DNA of 64,000 nt from Allacma fusca (taxonomy: Eukaryota; Arthropoda; Collembola; Symphypleona; Sminthuridae), in NCBI GenBank assembly GCA_947179485.1, contig OX359250.1, positions 5,415,661 through 5,479,660 on the forward strand, in the 5' to 3' direction. The position numbers and the translations under genes are program-made. The notes beneath the pieces were generated by a model that worked only from the letters and a program-made list of their open reading frames with translations, searched no databases and was not told the DNA's origin. Below are positions 12,317-30,710 of the stretch, piece after piece. The first letter of the stretch is position 1. Each line of letters opens with the position of its first letter.

Positions 12317-13604
12317 ATGGCTGGATCTTCAGTCTTAACTCTGTTCATGGCTTTGGCCTGCTGTTGCTCTTTGCCTAATATCTGGGCAGCTCCTTTCGAG
12401 GAAGTTGATCAACAGGTTATTATTTTGATCTTTAAAATTTAGCTAACATTTCTACAGAGCGAGCGGAAAACTCATAAAAATTCCCTTTATTATCCGAATT
12501 CAAGGAAACCTAGTATTAATTCTAAGCTTATTTAATTTCCAAATTTTGACATTTATTTGTTTCATTTATTTCAGGATTGGAAACTGGCAGGCAAGACGGC
12601 CATTCCGGAGATGAGCATTGTGAATCGTTACCCAGCTTACATCGCTACCAGTAATTGACTAAATTTTAATGAAGAGCAGAATTTGTACAAAATTTTGTAA
12701 CTCTGTCAAAAACTAGACCATGGGAAAGTAGAAACCTGTTTTGTCGTCAATTTTCTGGAAAATATAGACACGCCTTGTGACTTCATAGCGTTGATAAAAC
12801 TAACTTGGAATTATCGATAGGGTTGTCTGTGTTGGGGTTACGTGATAAAAAAAAATTGGTGACCAGTTCTCGGCATTCTTGGAAATGCCCCACAACACTA
12901 CAGTCAGGTCACAAATAGCCAGGCACGATAGGTCTAAATTATCTGAAATAAACTGTCAATAAAGCAGACATTCTGAGCCTGTCCTCACCCATGTCTATGT
13001 TTTGACACTGGAGAAAAAATATTATCTTTGGATTTTATAATCTCAGCTGTAACTTTATTTTTCTTTGATTCGTTTGATGGGTCCTTTAGATGAAAGACTG
13101 CTGCTTCGCGTCCCAACCGAGGTCATTGGAAATCGAGCTTATCGGATCCATAAGAAGTTTGACTCACTCAGGTAAGAGCTTCTCTTTGACTCCCATAGAC
13201 TGACTTACAACTGACAATGAGCAAATCCCCAAATTGAACTGCCTTCAGATTCTGAAGACATTGTCATTTGACTTTCCTTAAATGTAAAATGTAACTTTAA
13301 GTAAGAGCCTTTCTCCAGCCTAAATGAAAGCACGCTCTGACAATATATGTAACTGTGCTATATATATTATGGGCAAAATAGTTAGAGGCTCCTGGCGATT
13401 GTTGTAATTAATATTGTGGTAACTGGGAAATTAAGACTAATTATCTAAATATATGCTTTGACCCTGGACCCTCTTTACTGCAGAAGTGCTTTAATAAATG
13501 TATTTTACTTTAATCCCAATATTTCCAGTGGAGGAACTTTTGGGAAGCAGAAACGATATCCGTTTTCTCCGGAATCGGAAATGGTGTACGGACCAACTTC
13601 ATGA
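12317..13604 (+). CDS. Small secreted peptide precursor, unassigned (4 exons)
   Basis: Exons 12317-12415, 12575-12650, 13090-13171 and 13529-13604 join in perfect phase to a 110-residue protein. All introns are GT-AG; the first donor (GTTATT) is weak. Residues 1 to about 24 form a signal peptide (MAGSSVLTLFMALACCC then SLPNIWA). The mature part has no cysteine, so no disulphide fold. It contains K80-K81 and K94-R95, and the last 15 residues (YPFSPESEMVYGPTS) would be released by cleavage after KR. The segment before it ends GGTFGKQKR; a Gly next to basic residues could serve as an amide donor. Size, signal and dibasic sites suit a neuropeptide or hormone precursor, but I match it to no known family. 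An upstream in-frame ATG at 12257 would add 20 residues and spoil the signal peptide. A further intron seems to lie in the 3' UTR (acceptor before 13738). Poly(A) signal at 13973-13978. Confidence 0.75.
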
Positions 13605-13972
13605 ATACATATTTTAAACTGGTGAACTGCACCTAAAAGGTACGCGGATATAATTTCTGATATAAGAGCTAGTACTCACATTTTAAATGCTAAATACAAA
13701 TTAATATTGTCTGGATAATTATTTTTATTTTCCAGGTCAGCATCCAATACCCTCATGGATCGCACATCTTTGATTATTGCTTCTTAAACAACAATATTGT
13801 ATTATTACACATTGGATCAGCCAGCAAGAATGAAAATGGAACAGCACCTTCATCCGAATTTGGAGTAGTGTGTTATAAAAAGTTTTCTTGTTTTTCATAG
13901 CATGGTAAATATTGACCATTAAACCTGCACACGCGGTTAAACTTGTACACATTTTGAACTTTTTTGCTGAAC

Positions 13973-13978
13973 AATAAA
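13973..13978 (+). terminator. AATAAA poly(A) signal of the peptide gene
   Basis: First AATAAA after the peptide gene stop, about 370 bp downstream including a probable 3' UTR intron. Confidence 0.6.
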
Positions 13979-15830
13979 GCAGAAAGAAACAGTAACTTCG
14001 AAGATTAGAACCACAAGATCTTGCGATTTAGAAATATTGGAATGTACCAGCAGAATATATCAGTAAAAGAATGTACAATTACATAGATTGCTTATACTCA
14101 AAATGTTCCAATTACTTATTTGCATACTTTCAAAGCTACCACTTGGTCCTATGAACTTCCTTCAGTTGCATATAATTTGAACTTTCCAAACCATTTTCAT
14201 TCACTGCTTATGTACATCATGCTGTTTCTTTAATGAAGAGACCAGTTAAGTTAAATTATAAAAATGCTTAAAGAAATAATTTATACAAATAAAGAAAGTT
14301 AGTCCTGGCGAATTCCTGATTCTTTTAATTCACCTCACAATCAATAGGGGCATTGTGGGTTACTTTCCAAGTTAGCAATAAAATCCCCCCTAAAAGTGGT
14401 TCTTCGTCCTGGAACCAGCTAAGTACACACATTCATACAGCTCTGCTTTTGTAAATGCAATAATTCTTCATTCCATCCCAAGAATCATTTTGACGTTATT
14501 CCGAGTCCGGAAGCCTGACATTAAAATAAATTATTAATAAATAATATACTTTCTCCCCTATCGGGTATCAGGGTGTTGGGGAATTCCTTTTCGTTCAAAT
14601 ATTTTTAAGCTCACTAAAGTTTAGAGTTGAAACATAGTAATAGGAGGAATCGTAGTAATATCAGAATTATATAGTTCACTCATTCTGCAAAATTCAGAAC
14701 GTTTTTCAAGCTTTTACCCGAGAGAAAGTCATTTTCAAACAAGGTTAGTTCAAAAAATGACTTACATAATTCCAGCTTTCGGAGTTTAAGTTCATGTTTA
14801 GAGCCATGGTTTTGTAGGTGATAAATCAACAAGACCTTCCAGTTTATGTAAAATGCTCAGGACATTTTATATGAACTTTGGGACAATAAAAAAATTACCG
14901 ATCATACTAGAAAGTTTTTGTCAGTTCAAGTGGACTCGTGATTTGCTTGATTATCATACGTGAACAGGGACACTAAACATAGTATTTTGAGGTTTTGCAT
15001 TTTCTTACAAATTGTAAGTACCCTTATTGGAGTGTTATTCTAGTTGAGCTCGGATGAATTTTTATTTTGAGTAATTAGCGTCTGCCGACTGACATAATAT
15101 CGGACTGAGTAATGTCCAGAGGGAGTAACTATCTCCATACTTCACACTTCAACCAGTACCTAATAAAATTACGTCTTTTTCCCAACATCTCCATGAGTAG
15201 GGGGTGCCCACGTAATCTTACTAAATAGGACTCTAAATTGTGACAAAAGAAATGACTACTATTGCTGCAAGCATCTTTAAATTAATATTTATACTCTGGT
15301 CAACCGTAGTATATTAATGCGTGTCTTAATTGTATGCAAAGTTCTAAACAAGGATTAGTTAACTTAATCCCTTTCATATTCAGCTTTAAATAGACTAATA
15401 ATAAGTATTTAAAATAAGATTACAGCGATGCTAAACGGCTTTTGGTGGCCCTTCGGTGATCACGGTAACAGAAATACACAACACAATAAGACACTGAAGT
15501 AATTTCATTTGTTATTTTATTACAGAATGAGATTTTGATAGTGGCTACATAGTTTCAATCGAATTGTTGTTCATATACATTGTTGGATACTCATACACTT
15601 GTATTACATTTAACATCAGGTTGGGTTACATAAATAATGACTACAACATACCTGCACTTTTCAAATGGGTTAAGAAGAGTAACTGAGGTGAGAGTTCATT
15701 TTAGCAGAGCTATCGAATAGCAGAAAAACGCCTAATATTACTCACTTGTCTCCGATAAAAACTAACACATTACAAACAGGAATGAACGCTGGAAAGTTAT
15801 TTTAGCAGTTTTACAATTTTTTGAAAAACT
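13979..15830. other. Non-coding interval
   Basis: Between the peptide gene and the tail of the minus-strand tubulin gene I see no open frame with coding character, repeat array or terminal inverted repeats. Confidence 0.5.
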
Positions 15831-15836
15831 TTTATT
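15831..15836 (-). terminator. AATAAA poly(A) signal of alpha-tubulin copy A
   Basis: AATAAA on the minus strand, 66 bp downstream of the tubulin stop codon; normal spacing. Confidence 0.7.
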
Positions 15837-15901
15837 GAATATTAAATGACACTGAAGTGCTATGAGTACTCTGTAACTTAGTAGCCTAATTCTGACAACG
15901 C

Positions 15902-17978
<2,077 letters not shown>

Positions 17979-18009
17979 GATTCTGAATTAACGGGATTTA
18001 AATTAGACA

Positions 18010-18030
18010 ACAACGAAGGAGTATCAACTC
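18010..18030 (-). promoter_or_regulatory. Conserved 21-bp 5' leader element of tubulin copy A
   Basis: On the minus strand this reads GAGTTGATACTCCTTCGTTG plus T, identical over 21 bp to 18966-18986 in front of copy B. It lies 31 bp upstream of the ATG, within the probable 5' UTR. Both leaders also share AATTCAGAATCATGGTAAGT at the start codon and donor. Confidence 0.6.
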
Positions 18031-18965
18031 AAGTTTGGTAATTTCAGATTAGTTTTACAGAACAAGGAGCACAACACGCACAACTACTCTGATCAGCAGC
18101 AACGAAGCAATTGAGCCAGCGCGTCTATTTCTTTCTCGAAGGAAATTTTTTTTTATTGTTTCTTTTATTGTTAGCGCATGCTTTGGTAGCGCCATTTTCT
18201 CCCAAACAAAGACATGCCGTATTTCCGGAGCAACATCGCCAGCCCCTATCCCCTCCAATCAATGCTTGCAATTGCAATAACCCTCCCTTACATAGTATCA
18301 TTATTTTTATTCTACAATATTTTTTTTTCGCTATATGCTTGTCTCCTTATTATTTTACCATTTTCTGAAAGCGAGCCAGGAAGTTAATGGAGGGAAAGTA
18401 TCAAGTGTTCATTTAGTCTTACAACAGGTACTGTTACTTCTCAACATTGTCAAAAATGGAATTCTTTAAAAGCAAATGCCTGCTCCTTGAACAATACGGT
18501 TAGGTACGGCCGAGCACCTCTCTGAGAAACCATTTGCAATACTTGATTTCTATCCAGATGGTTTTTTTTTACTTCTTAACACGTCCTGCCATTAGGAGGT
18601 TCAAGAAGTAGAAAACATAACCTTGCATCACAATTTAACGCAACGCCGGCGCAACGTTCCTGGTTCAAATATTGTTGTTACCCAAGGAACATGAACCATG
18701 GATTTGTTTTTCATAAGAAAATAGCAGACTGGAGTTGGAAACGTGACTATCAAACTATTAACCAATTCAACGATAAAAATAATTTTTAATTATGAATAAT
18801 TTAGATTTTGACGACGCTGAATCATGGAGAAGGGGCACCAGGGATTACTTTTCATTTACCTTGTTTCTTTTGGTCGGAGTAGTCGCCCCACGTTTGCTCC
18901 TTTTTTTTCTTTTTCTTTTTCTAATACTGAATTTATTTAACTAATTTATCTGAAACATTTTAACT
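18031..18965. promoter_or_regulatory. Divergent promoter interval between the two tubulin genes
   Basis: About 935 bp separate the two conserved leader elements, so both promoters must lie here or within the leaders. The two halves are not obvious inverted copies, so upstream control may differ between the genes. No TATA box can be fixed with confidence. Confidence 0.5.
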
Positions 18966-18986
18966 GAGTTGATACTCCTTCGTTGT
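18966..18986 (+). promoter_or_regulatory. Conserved 21-bp 5' leader element of tubulin copy B
   Basis: Exact inverted match to 18010-18030, 27 bp upstream of the copy B ATG. Sequence between it and the ATG is only partly shared. Confidence 0.6.
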
Positions 18987-19013
18987 CTTTAAAAAACCCT
19001 CTAATTCAGAATC

Positions 19014-22179
<3,166 letters not shown>

Positions 22180-22596
22180 TGAAGGCGTAACAAAATTTTT
22201 AAGACGAAATTCTCAGTGAAAATAAGCCGTGTAACGATGGATACAAAAAAAAACAAAAAGACTAACAAATACAAATAACATTTGACGCTAATCAAGGAAT
22301 TTCTTGTTATTACTTTTTTCACATGTCATTATCTAGGATATTTATTGTCATGTATAGCTTTGAGTGAACTTCGAAAATTCCCCCTAGAGTTGAAGTAGCA
22401 AGTAGGTGTACGTCTGACATGGTTGAGCATTAGGGAAAGTCATCCAATGAGTAAGTGACACACATTTTTCCGACGCTGCTGCCTCATACGAGAACACAGC
22501 CCTATGCTGCCGTTCCACAACTGCATGACATGACATCCAAAATCCAACTCGCAACAAGTGTTATGTGTTATCAATATTGCTCTGCTCTTCTCGGGC

Positions 22597-22622
22597 CTCT
22601 CTCTCTCTCTCTCTCTCTCTCT
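22597..22622. repeat. (CT)n microsatellite
   Basis: Uninterrupted CT run. Confidence 0.9.
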
Positions 22623-22855
22623 CCCTTACTTCTGCACCATTTTGTAGTTGACTGAATAACAGAATGAATAAGTTATAGTCTCATTATACAAACTCCAATG
22701 ATTTACATAGAAACAGGACCATTATAAAATTCCAATAGTCTGAACAAAAATTATTTTTCATACATTATCACACACTATCTCGAAACCTTCGAGTCAAGGC
22801 ACAAGGAATATAGAGATACTCGTATCATCACATGTACCTATAACATTCATTCATT

Positions 22856-22856
<1 letters not shown>

Positions 22857-22886
<30 letters not shown>
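22857..22886. repeat. (GA)n microsatellite
   Basis: Uninterrupted GA run, about 260 bp from the inverse CT run. Confidence 0.9.
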
Positions 22887-22889
<3 letters not shown>

Positions 22890-23984
22890 AACTATCTACC
22901 GCATACAGTATGCATCACAGATCTCTCGACCTAACAGCCTGAGACAGAAATCATTTAGTTATACATTTCAATAATTGGGCTCGAGCTTTTCCAATCCCAA
23001 CAACTGAAACCAGGCATGTGTCACTGTATTATTCCCCCTTCCAAAGCCCACATCACACCCGATCTTACCCTTAAAACCCTCGATAACTCTTCACCATGCA
23101 CATTAAAAATAACATGGGTTGATTTGCTGTTGTAGAAAATTATTATTGGATTTATTTAAATACATCAACTCATGCATTGCACAAATAAATGAAACTTCAA
23201 ACCATTCATTGTCAGTTATGGCTACAAAAAAATAAATGTGATTTATAGAAGTGAGTACATATTCCCGTATAAGTACTTACCTACTAGGGGGAGAGAACGT
23301 ATAGATATGTAAGTACTAACCCAACTATATCTACCATAAGTTCATGAAGCATTTCATCCGCAAAATTAGAGCTAAACAGATTTGATGTGATTATTGATAT
23401 AACATTAATGACTTGGAATCAATTCATTTTGCGAAACAAGAGCATATCTAATGATATCTGTTTGTGAGGAATTGAACGGAACTAAGTATGCAAGGAGGAA
23501 AGAGAGACAGCGTTACGAGAGATGAGCTGCCCCAGAGTTCCCACACAATTTAACCTTTTTACAAGACTATATTAGTATTAATTGTACAAATCATCGTGAG
23601 CGACTTTTTAATATAAGTCCAAAGTGGAAACTTGAATGTTACACAACGTTTCAAGCTTATTAGAATTTCCATAGAAATCCTGGTACACACAACTTATCAC
23701 ATGAGACTTTACATACTTACTTGCACCCTATATACATAGAATTTAACATCACGACAGGACTAATAGCAAATACAGTAACATTAAACATGGGTTCATATAA
23801 TGAAGGGTATGTAGGATTGTCGTTTTACTTTTCTGCTTGCGTATGCGTATGGGGAGTGAAGCCTTTTGCTCACTTCTACTAAAACTTACTTGCTTATATA
23901 CTGCTGGTAATGCAACCGGTTTTCATTGAATTATCTAATAGACAATATTAGCATTTATTTCCCTTTTTCAGTATCCACAGTACC

Positions 23985-24008
23985 TACACACACACACACA
24001 CACACACA
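23985..24008. repeat. (CA)n microsatellite
   Basis: Uninterrupted CA run. Confidence 0.9.
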
Positions 24009-25833
24009 ATGTATGGGGACTGTGTAGCACCTACAGAACTACTGTGTGGAAGGGATAGGAGAGCTCCACATACTTACAAAAACAGACCGAGAGAATATCC
24101 ACATTCTTGAGCAGTTACATTTAAAAAAACAAATTGGGAATTAAATACCGTTCAAATGTGTACGCATTCATTGACAAGAGCTCTGAGAAGAGTCATATCT
24201 ATGAGGTGTAATGTGCCAAGAATGTGAATGTAAATACATACGTCTCTGTGGGGGAAATAAAAGAAATTTTACAAATATTTTTATTCACTTTAGTCTGCAT
24301 AAACACACACGGAATCATTTCTTATACACAGCCATGGTTAACAATCAATATTTACATGGAGAGAAATGTAATAACTCAGTACTAAAAATATGAGGGCTAA
24401 ATCCAACTGGAAACATGAATAACAAGACGGACGAACGACAGTGTACAAATAAATTCTAACCGCAACTTATGATATGAAACTTGAGGACTGAACACAACCG
24501 TGTCTATCGTCTCCACAGCCCCCTGCAAATTATTATACAGTCATGCTTGACAATGTGCATGTACGTAACGACAACAGCTGTGACAATATCCACCTTGTCG
24601 GATCCGCACAGTACGAAGAATAACCTCACCGAAAAAAAAATTATATGGAGGAAATAAGCAGTGCTCACATTATTTTCCTCAGCTTTCTGAGCCCTTAATT
24701 GTAGTGTCACTTTACAATATAATCGTTTCATTCCTCCCAATACTTACTTGCTATCACAACCACACACACAGCCTGTTACTACTACTGCATTTCGTTAAAA
24801 TAAAAATAAATGTTAGAGGTGTAGACATGATACCACAAGAATAAATTCTACATGTTTTAAATTGCAAACATGTAGACTACTGTATGGGATGATGAGTGAT
24901 AAGATGTGGACATGAATGGTGATACCATTGGATTGACATGGCGGAGATCTGGGCGTCAAGTATAGATAGATCACGTAAAATATGCAGGAAACTCCAATGA
25001 AACCAAATGCACATATTGAATAGAGTAGATAAATGAATGTAAAAAAAAAATGTAGGGAAACGCCGCTTGCTAACAAGCAAATCCGAACCAGAGCAGGTTT
25101 CCAGGAGCTAAATTAAACATTGCCCTGGGCCCAGTCAAATTAAGTAAATCCGCATGATCCAATCATATGGTCTATACCAGTCATATACTACACACACTCT
25201 TCCAAAATGTAAGAATTTACATACAAGACATGTTTAATGCTAAGATTAAATCAAATAATAATTATTTTTACAACCGATTCAGAAAATACAAGCAGACCGG
25301 AATTGCTAAAATCCAGTCATTAAAAGAACCTAAGTAAATACACGTCATCATGTTTTTTTTTATGTGAGGGACATTTTAAGTCAACTTCCATATAATCATA
25401 GTAATAATAATTATTATTATAAAACTCCATTACTACGACACATTTACATTGGGTAAAATAAACTTATTCTGTAGATTAAATCTAGGCATAAGTAATGACA
25501 TGTTAACTTTCATGAGGGGAGCTGTGGAGGATCTAGCTCTGTCGGAAATTGTGTATGCACATGCAAAGGAAGAATTAGGATAAAGTTTCAGCATCGTACT
25601 TGGCTTTAAGTAGTTGCTCCGGCTATAAATATTATATGTAAATAAGAAAGCAGTGAGTGGTGGTGTTGTATAGAATTGGAATAGTACAGTTTTTTTTAAT
25701 TCTAACACCATGCACATACAAACTATGCATTTATCATGTACGTATAAAAAAAAATATAAATATATAGAAATTATTACTAAATATTACTTGTGCTACTACC
25801 GGATAAAGACTTCTTGTTCCTATATGACTGGCT

Positions 25834-25858
25834 TCTCTCTCTCTCTCTCTCTCTCTCT
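25834..25858. repeat. (CT)n microsatellite
   Basis: Uninterrupted CT run. Confidence 0.9.
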
Positions 25859-27496
25859 GGTTGCTGCAGCACAGACAGACGAGCTTGATACATAGTCGTA
25901 ATGAAGAAGAAGACGTCGACGATCGGATGGTGATGATGATGTTTGCTTGTAATGCGTACAGGGTGTACAGACTTGGTGTATATACATAGTATTACAAGAG
26001 AGAAGTGTGGTACCAGCGAATGTCTGTCTAGTAGTAGGCTGTCTGGGTTCAAGAGCCGCAAATATGTTGAGGACACAGGCGGCGTGAATATTTGTTCCAC
26101 TTTGCAATGCTGAATCTCGCACTAACGAACGAAATCAGCTTTCACAATGATCTCAGAGATCCAGCCTGTGTGATCATTCAAAGTCCCTCGAAACTGCTTT
26201 TTATCGAATTCTTTTTTTATTTTTATTTTTTTACCAATTACAAGTAGTGTTCTCCAGAAATGATATAAAATACGCTCAAGAAATTAGACGTCAAAATATG
26301 TACAAGTACAAATGAAATGTTGACTCTATACTCACTAAAACTGAGCAGAGCTCCTTTTTTTCTTTTTCTTTTTCTTTTTTTTAGGTTTAACGATGGGAAA
26401 TAAAATGGGTGTCTGGTAGTTTCAAAAGTCTAAACTAATATAACTATTTAGTTCCTGACGGAGAGGTATATTCACACAAATAATCAAAACTTGTCGGAGG
26501 ATACAATGAATGGGATTATTTGTAAAATTTAAATAGGAAACAAATTGAAAAATAAAACAGTCGGAGACTAGAGTGTGGCTGGTAATACAAGAATAAATAC
26601 CAAAAAAAAAAAAACAATTATTGGGTAGAGAGTAAAGCCCACACAATCTAAATTTGCTTTGGGAAAGATAAACTTTTAAATTGAGAATATATACCACCTG
26701 CACACAGTCAATATTAATAGAATATTACAGACCAGAATCCAGAGGAAGAACACTGCTCGTTGTTGTTTTAAAAAAAAGAAGTGATTTTCGGGCTTTGAAA
26801 TTTCAACACACTAGCCAGCAATTTTCTGGTAAATCATTGTGAAAACCAGAGTCGTTGTTAGGTGAATGAAATTTTGTGTGGCTCGTAAAACGAACTGGTG
26901 AAGAATCTCTGTCCTGGCCGTCTTCTTTTTTCCCTATCCACACCCACATTCCACATTCCAATGTCTCGTCAGCCTCCTGCTACGTGATTTTTCTATGAGT
27001 TGCTCCCCGTAGAAAACCAACCCTCTCTTTTCACTATACACAAATTTTTTTTCCATCTTTCTAGAGCTCAACCTCTCTCTCTCTCTCGAACTCTCTCATT
27101 CTGACTAGTGCTCTTATAAGCTCTCTATTTCCTATAATTATATAGGAAATAGCAAGTGTATATATAAATGTACAAATCCTACAAGTTAGACAAATGTTAA
27201 TGAAATACTCGCCTATTTTTTTCCTTCCTCGTCGTCGCGTATGCACAGAGAGTACATTTTAGATTGAATGTAAAGTTTCTCAGCTCTCTGGTTCGTATGG
27301 TAGTTAGTGAGTTTTGTAGTGAGTATAAAGTGGTTCTTGTTGCCAGTGCCACCCGTTCAAAACTCTATATGCTTACACATCCACCATGCTAATGTACTCC
27401 AATGGAATTCCCAACAACCATCGACTTGTACGCATACACTCAAGAATGAATTTCAAGCTAAAAACTCTCCAGCCTAGGCTGGGTTGGTTCAGTACC

Positions 27497-27590
27497 AAAC
27501 TCACACATACACACTCACACACACACAACTCTCACACACATACACACACACACTCACACTCACTCACACACACACACACACACACACCAG
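27497..27590. repeat. (CA)n microsatellite, interrupted by T
   Basis: CA/CACT repeats broken by single T substitutions; translated by chance as Thr/His repeats. Confidence 0.9.
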
Positions 27591-27624
27591 ATAACTTCAT
27601 ACTTTTACAGCCAACAAATATATA

Positions 27625-27802
27625 CAGTAAACCTTTCCTACAAGGGATGTCCTTATAAGAGATTTCAATACATAAGGGGTCGAGTTTTGCAGTCCCGATT
27701 CCCATTTACCCAATGCTTACGCCTATACATGTCAGGGATAATGTTTTAGAAGGGACATAGTTTCCCGAACCCTTGAACATCCCTAATAGAGAGAATTGAC
27801 TG
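27625..27802. mobile_element. Pogo/Tigger-like MITE, 178 bp
   Basis: Begins CAGTAAACCTTTCCTACAAG and ends with the inverse of CAGTCAATTCTCTCTATTAG, flanked by TA on both sides (27623-27624, 27803-27804). CAGT ends with a TA target are typical of pogo-type elements. No coding capacity. Related fragments lie at 11688-11830 and, as a single right end, near 38815. Confidence 0.65.
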
Positions 27803-27944
27803 TATGCTCACTCTTAAGCACAAACTCGTACTCAAATAATGGGAAATTCTATTCAATGGTTAAATGTTTCCATTCAATGCATGCTCGCCAAAATAATAAT
27901 ACTTCCTATACCAATGGCAGTATTACTCTAACAAAAAATTACAC

Positions 27945-27988
27945 ATGCACACACACACACACACACACACTCACACTCACACACACAT
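27945..27988. repeat. (CA)n microsatellite
   Basis: CA run with two T interruptions. Confidence 0.9.
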
Positions 27989-28766
27989 GCTTACAAAATT
28001 CACCTTTCGAGATAGCAGTCTGAAACCAATATCGTGTAAATATTTCGATCCATGGAACTTACAATTAGCTGCAAAAATATCCGTAAATATTAATACAATG
28101 CCCCTAATTATTCCTGTAATGTCCTACAAATGGTAATAAGTTTCTTCTCAATTCAATTTAACTCAGATGGAAATAACTCTATACTCTGATTTTGTAGAAG
28201 GAGCAGTGGCACTCACTCACTACTTTCCACATCTGTAAAACAACAAAACTTATAGTCAAGTGAAGTGATAAGAGACTTACAATTGGAATGTGCGACTAAC
28301 CTTACAGATTTCAGAGTTCCATAATTCCCGAGGACGAGGAGTTTATGAGACTTACAATAATTATTAGAGTTGTGAGAGGCATTAAATCGTATATAACAAG
28401 CATTAGAATTGGAATAAATATAATTTTTTTTTTTAAACCCAAAGCAAGAATGGTTTAAACAGAAATAAAATACCTGGTATACAGTTGAGCAGAGAGGTCT
28501 GCAGTGCAATGGGAGATACAAGTATTACAGGAGATAAAGTGCAAAACTAGATAGAAGAGCTGTAGGTAAACCACAGAAGTTCAACTGTGAATTGTGTAGT
28601 GGATTGGATACACCAGTACTGTAATATTCTGTATTGTATTATCGCTTGCAGCTCGTAGCCTGTGGGTTTGCGTTAAGTCAGAATTTATTTTTTTCACTAT
28701 CAGTGTATAGTACAAGTATATGAAGAATTTTTAGCTGAAGATAGGCGAGACGGGGAGCGAGCGAGC

Positions 28767-28801
28767 AAGCGAGAGAGAGAGACAGAGAGAGAGAGCGAGA
28801 G

Positions 28802-28878
<77 letters not shown>

Positions 28879-28905
28879 AAAAGAGAGAGAGAGAGAGAGA
28901 GACGA
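28767..28905. repeat. (GA)n microsatellite, about 140 bp
   Basis: Long GA tract with a few C, GG and A interruptions; the longest dinucleotide tract in the window. Confidence 0.95.
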
Positions 28906-30660
28906 GATAAAAAGATACGAAGGAGTGGTTGGTTGCTGGTTAGTTTGTGAATGAACGACAGAGGACTGGTTACGTTACACACTAAACGAGAACAGACACG
29001 TGTAGAATGAGCGAATAGTTTTTGGGGTGGAAACGGGGTAAATATGTAATCGGGGAGAGAAATAGTGTGCGTATAATTTATATATACAAAACAAATCACA
29101 AAATATAAAATTCGGGTAGCATTTACAAAATCAAATAAATGGTTTAATTTTACTTACCCAAATTCCCACTTGCCCACTGAAAATTAACCAATATTCAAAA
29201 GCCTTTACCGTTGCCGGTAAATGACCGGTAAAATGAGTATACGTGTATGCACACCGAGCACTCAAGGCATAGTGGCTATAGTATCGAGGACGGGAGTTGT
29301 ATAGTTCGGTAACACATTTAAGAATGCTGTTCTTTTTTTTCCTCCCAAATTTTACGTGCATGCTAATATGCTTAGTTATGAGCTATGTTCAAAGCAAAGG
29401 GAAAACTCTACAGCAGAATGGCTCAGTCAAATCTACAAGTGAGGTACATAAAACCTGTTGAATCCTCCTCTCCCCGCATGTTCGCCTTTAACTATTACAG
29501 CAAAGGATTTTTTTTTTGCAGCCTGTACTCATAACGTAAAAGAATTCTAAATATATCGTATGTACAGACAGCAGCGTCTAGTGATTGCAGAACTACACGT
29601 CATAAAAATACTCTCAGTCTATATAGGAAAGTCTAACTTAGCCCTTCCGCTGCTGGACCAAATCTTAAAAAATTCCGCATGAATGCCCAAAACGTGACCA
29701 TCCCACTGGAAAAATTCTTCTGGATAAAATGTAAATATTCTGGAGGATTTCCTCACATTTTTGCTAAAAGAACTACCTCCTCTCCAGGCAAAATATCCGT
29801 CCGGGTGAGCTTTTCGTACACAATACAATCATTTGAAGCTCCACAAGTTACTGTACTTGTGTGCAGAACCGTTTATCATCAAATTCCTGAGTATAATAAC
29901 TATAACTAACTGGTGTAATAACTACAAGGCATCTATCTGCACGTATGTGGATGAAGAAGGTATTGTGGTACTCAGTCAGTGCCGTACGTTTTTTTTTAAA
30001 GAGCAGTACATTCCTATTCTGATCAAGTTGAAAGGTACAGTGCGAATTGAGTTAGTAATACATTTTCCTGTAGACGGTAACCTGATGGTCTCAAGTCTGA
30101 AGCTATACATTTGAACTGTGCTAAATAACTATGTTGTAGACTTTTGGAAGAGGCTAAGTGAGCTACAGACAACTTCAGAGAGTGAACTGAACGCCTATAC
30201 GAGTATTAGGAACGGAGAAGATTAAGGAGTTTTGAGAGGAGAGCTACTCATTTTCAGACGGCAGACTGTTGGTCTGTTGTGAATGAGGAATGTAACCTAC
30301 TAATATTTAAGTTAAGTCTGAGAGAAAGAATATACCAACAACAAGTGAACGAGCTTTTGTAAATATGGAAATGAAAATATTACTTGGCTTGGCATGGCAG
30401 TGTTCGAGAACAATGCAGTGCGTTGAATGTTGAACGTGTGTATCCTTCAGTCATAACTCCTTCGTATGCCTCTCTCATGTTAAATACATGGCCTACCTGC
30501 AGTTCGTGTAGCCTAAAAGGTGGTGGATGTTGTTGGAAGGGATGAAGAGACGAAGGAAGAAAAAACAGAGACCGACGACCGGCGGAGGAATGTGGCGATG
30601 CAACAGGTCGTAAAAGAGAGAAAGAAAAGAGAAAATCAATTTTCCCTTTTGTAAAAACTT

Positions 30661-30661
<1 letters not shown>

Positions 30662-30707
<46 letters not shown>

Positions 30708-30710
30708 ACA
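30662..30710. repeat. (CA)n microsatellite
   Basis: CA run of about 24 units with one T change near the right end. Confidence 0.95.

Noticed and set aside
12317..13604. SIFamide, DH44 or other known neuropeptide
   Set aside because: AYR...GTFGK and SIVN...RLLL give fleeting likeness only; conserved mature sequences of these families are absent.
28731..29099. Leu/Ser-repeat open frame
   Set aside because: Produced by the long GA/CT microsatellite.
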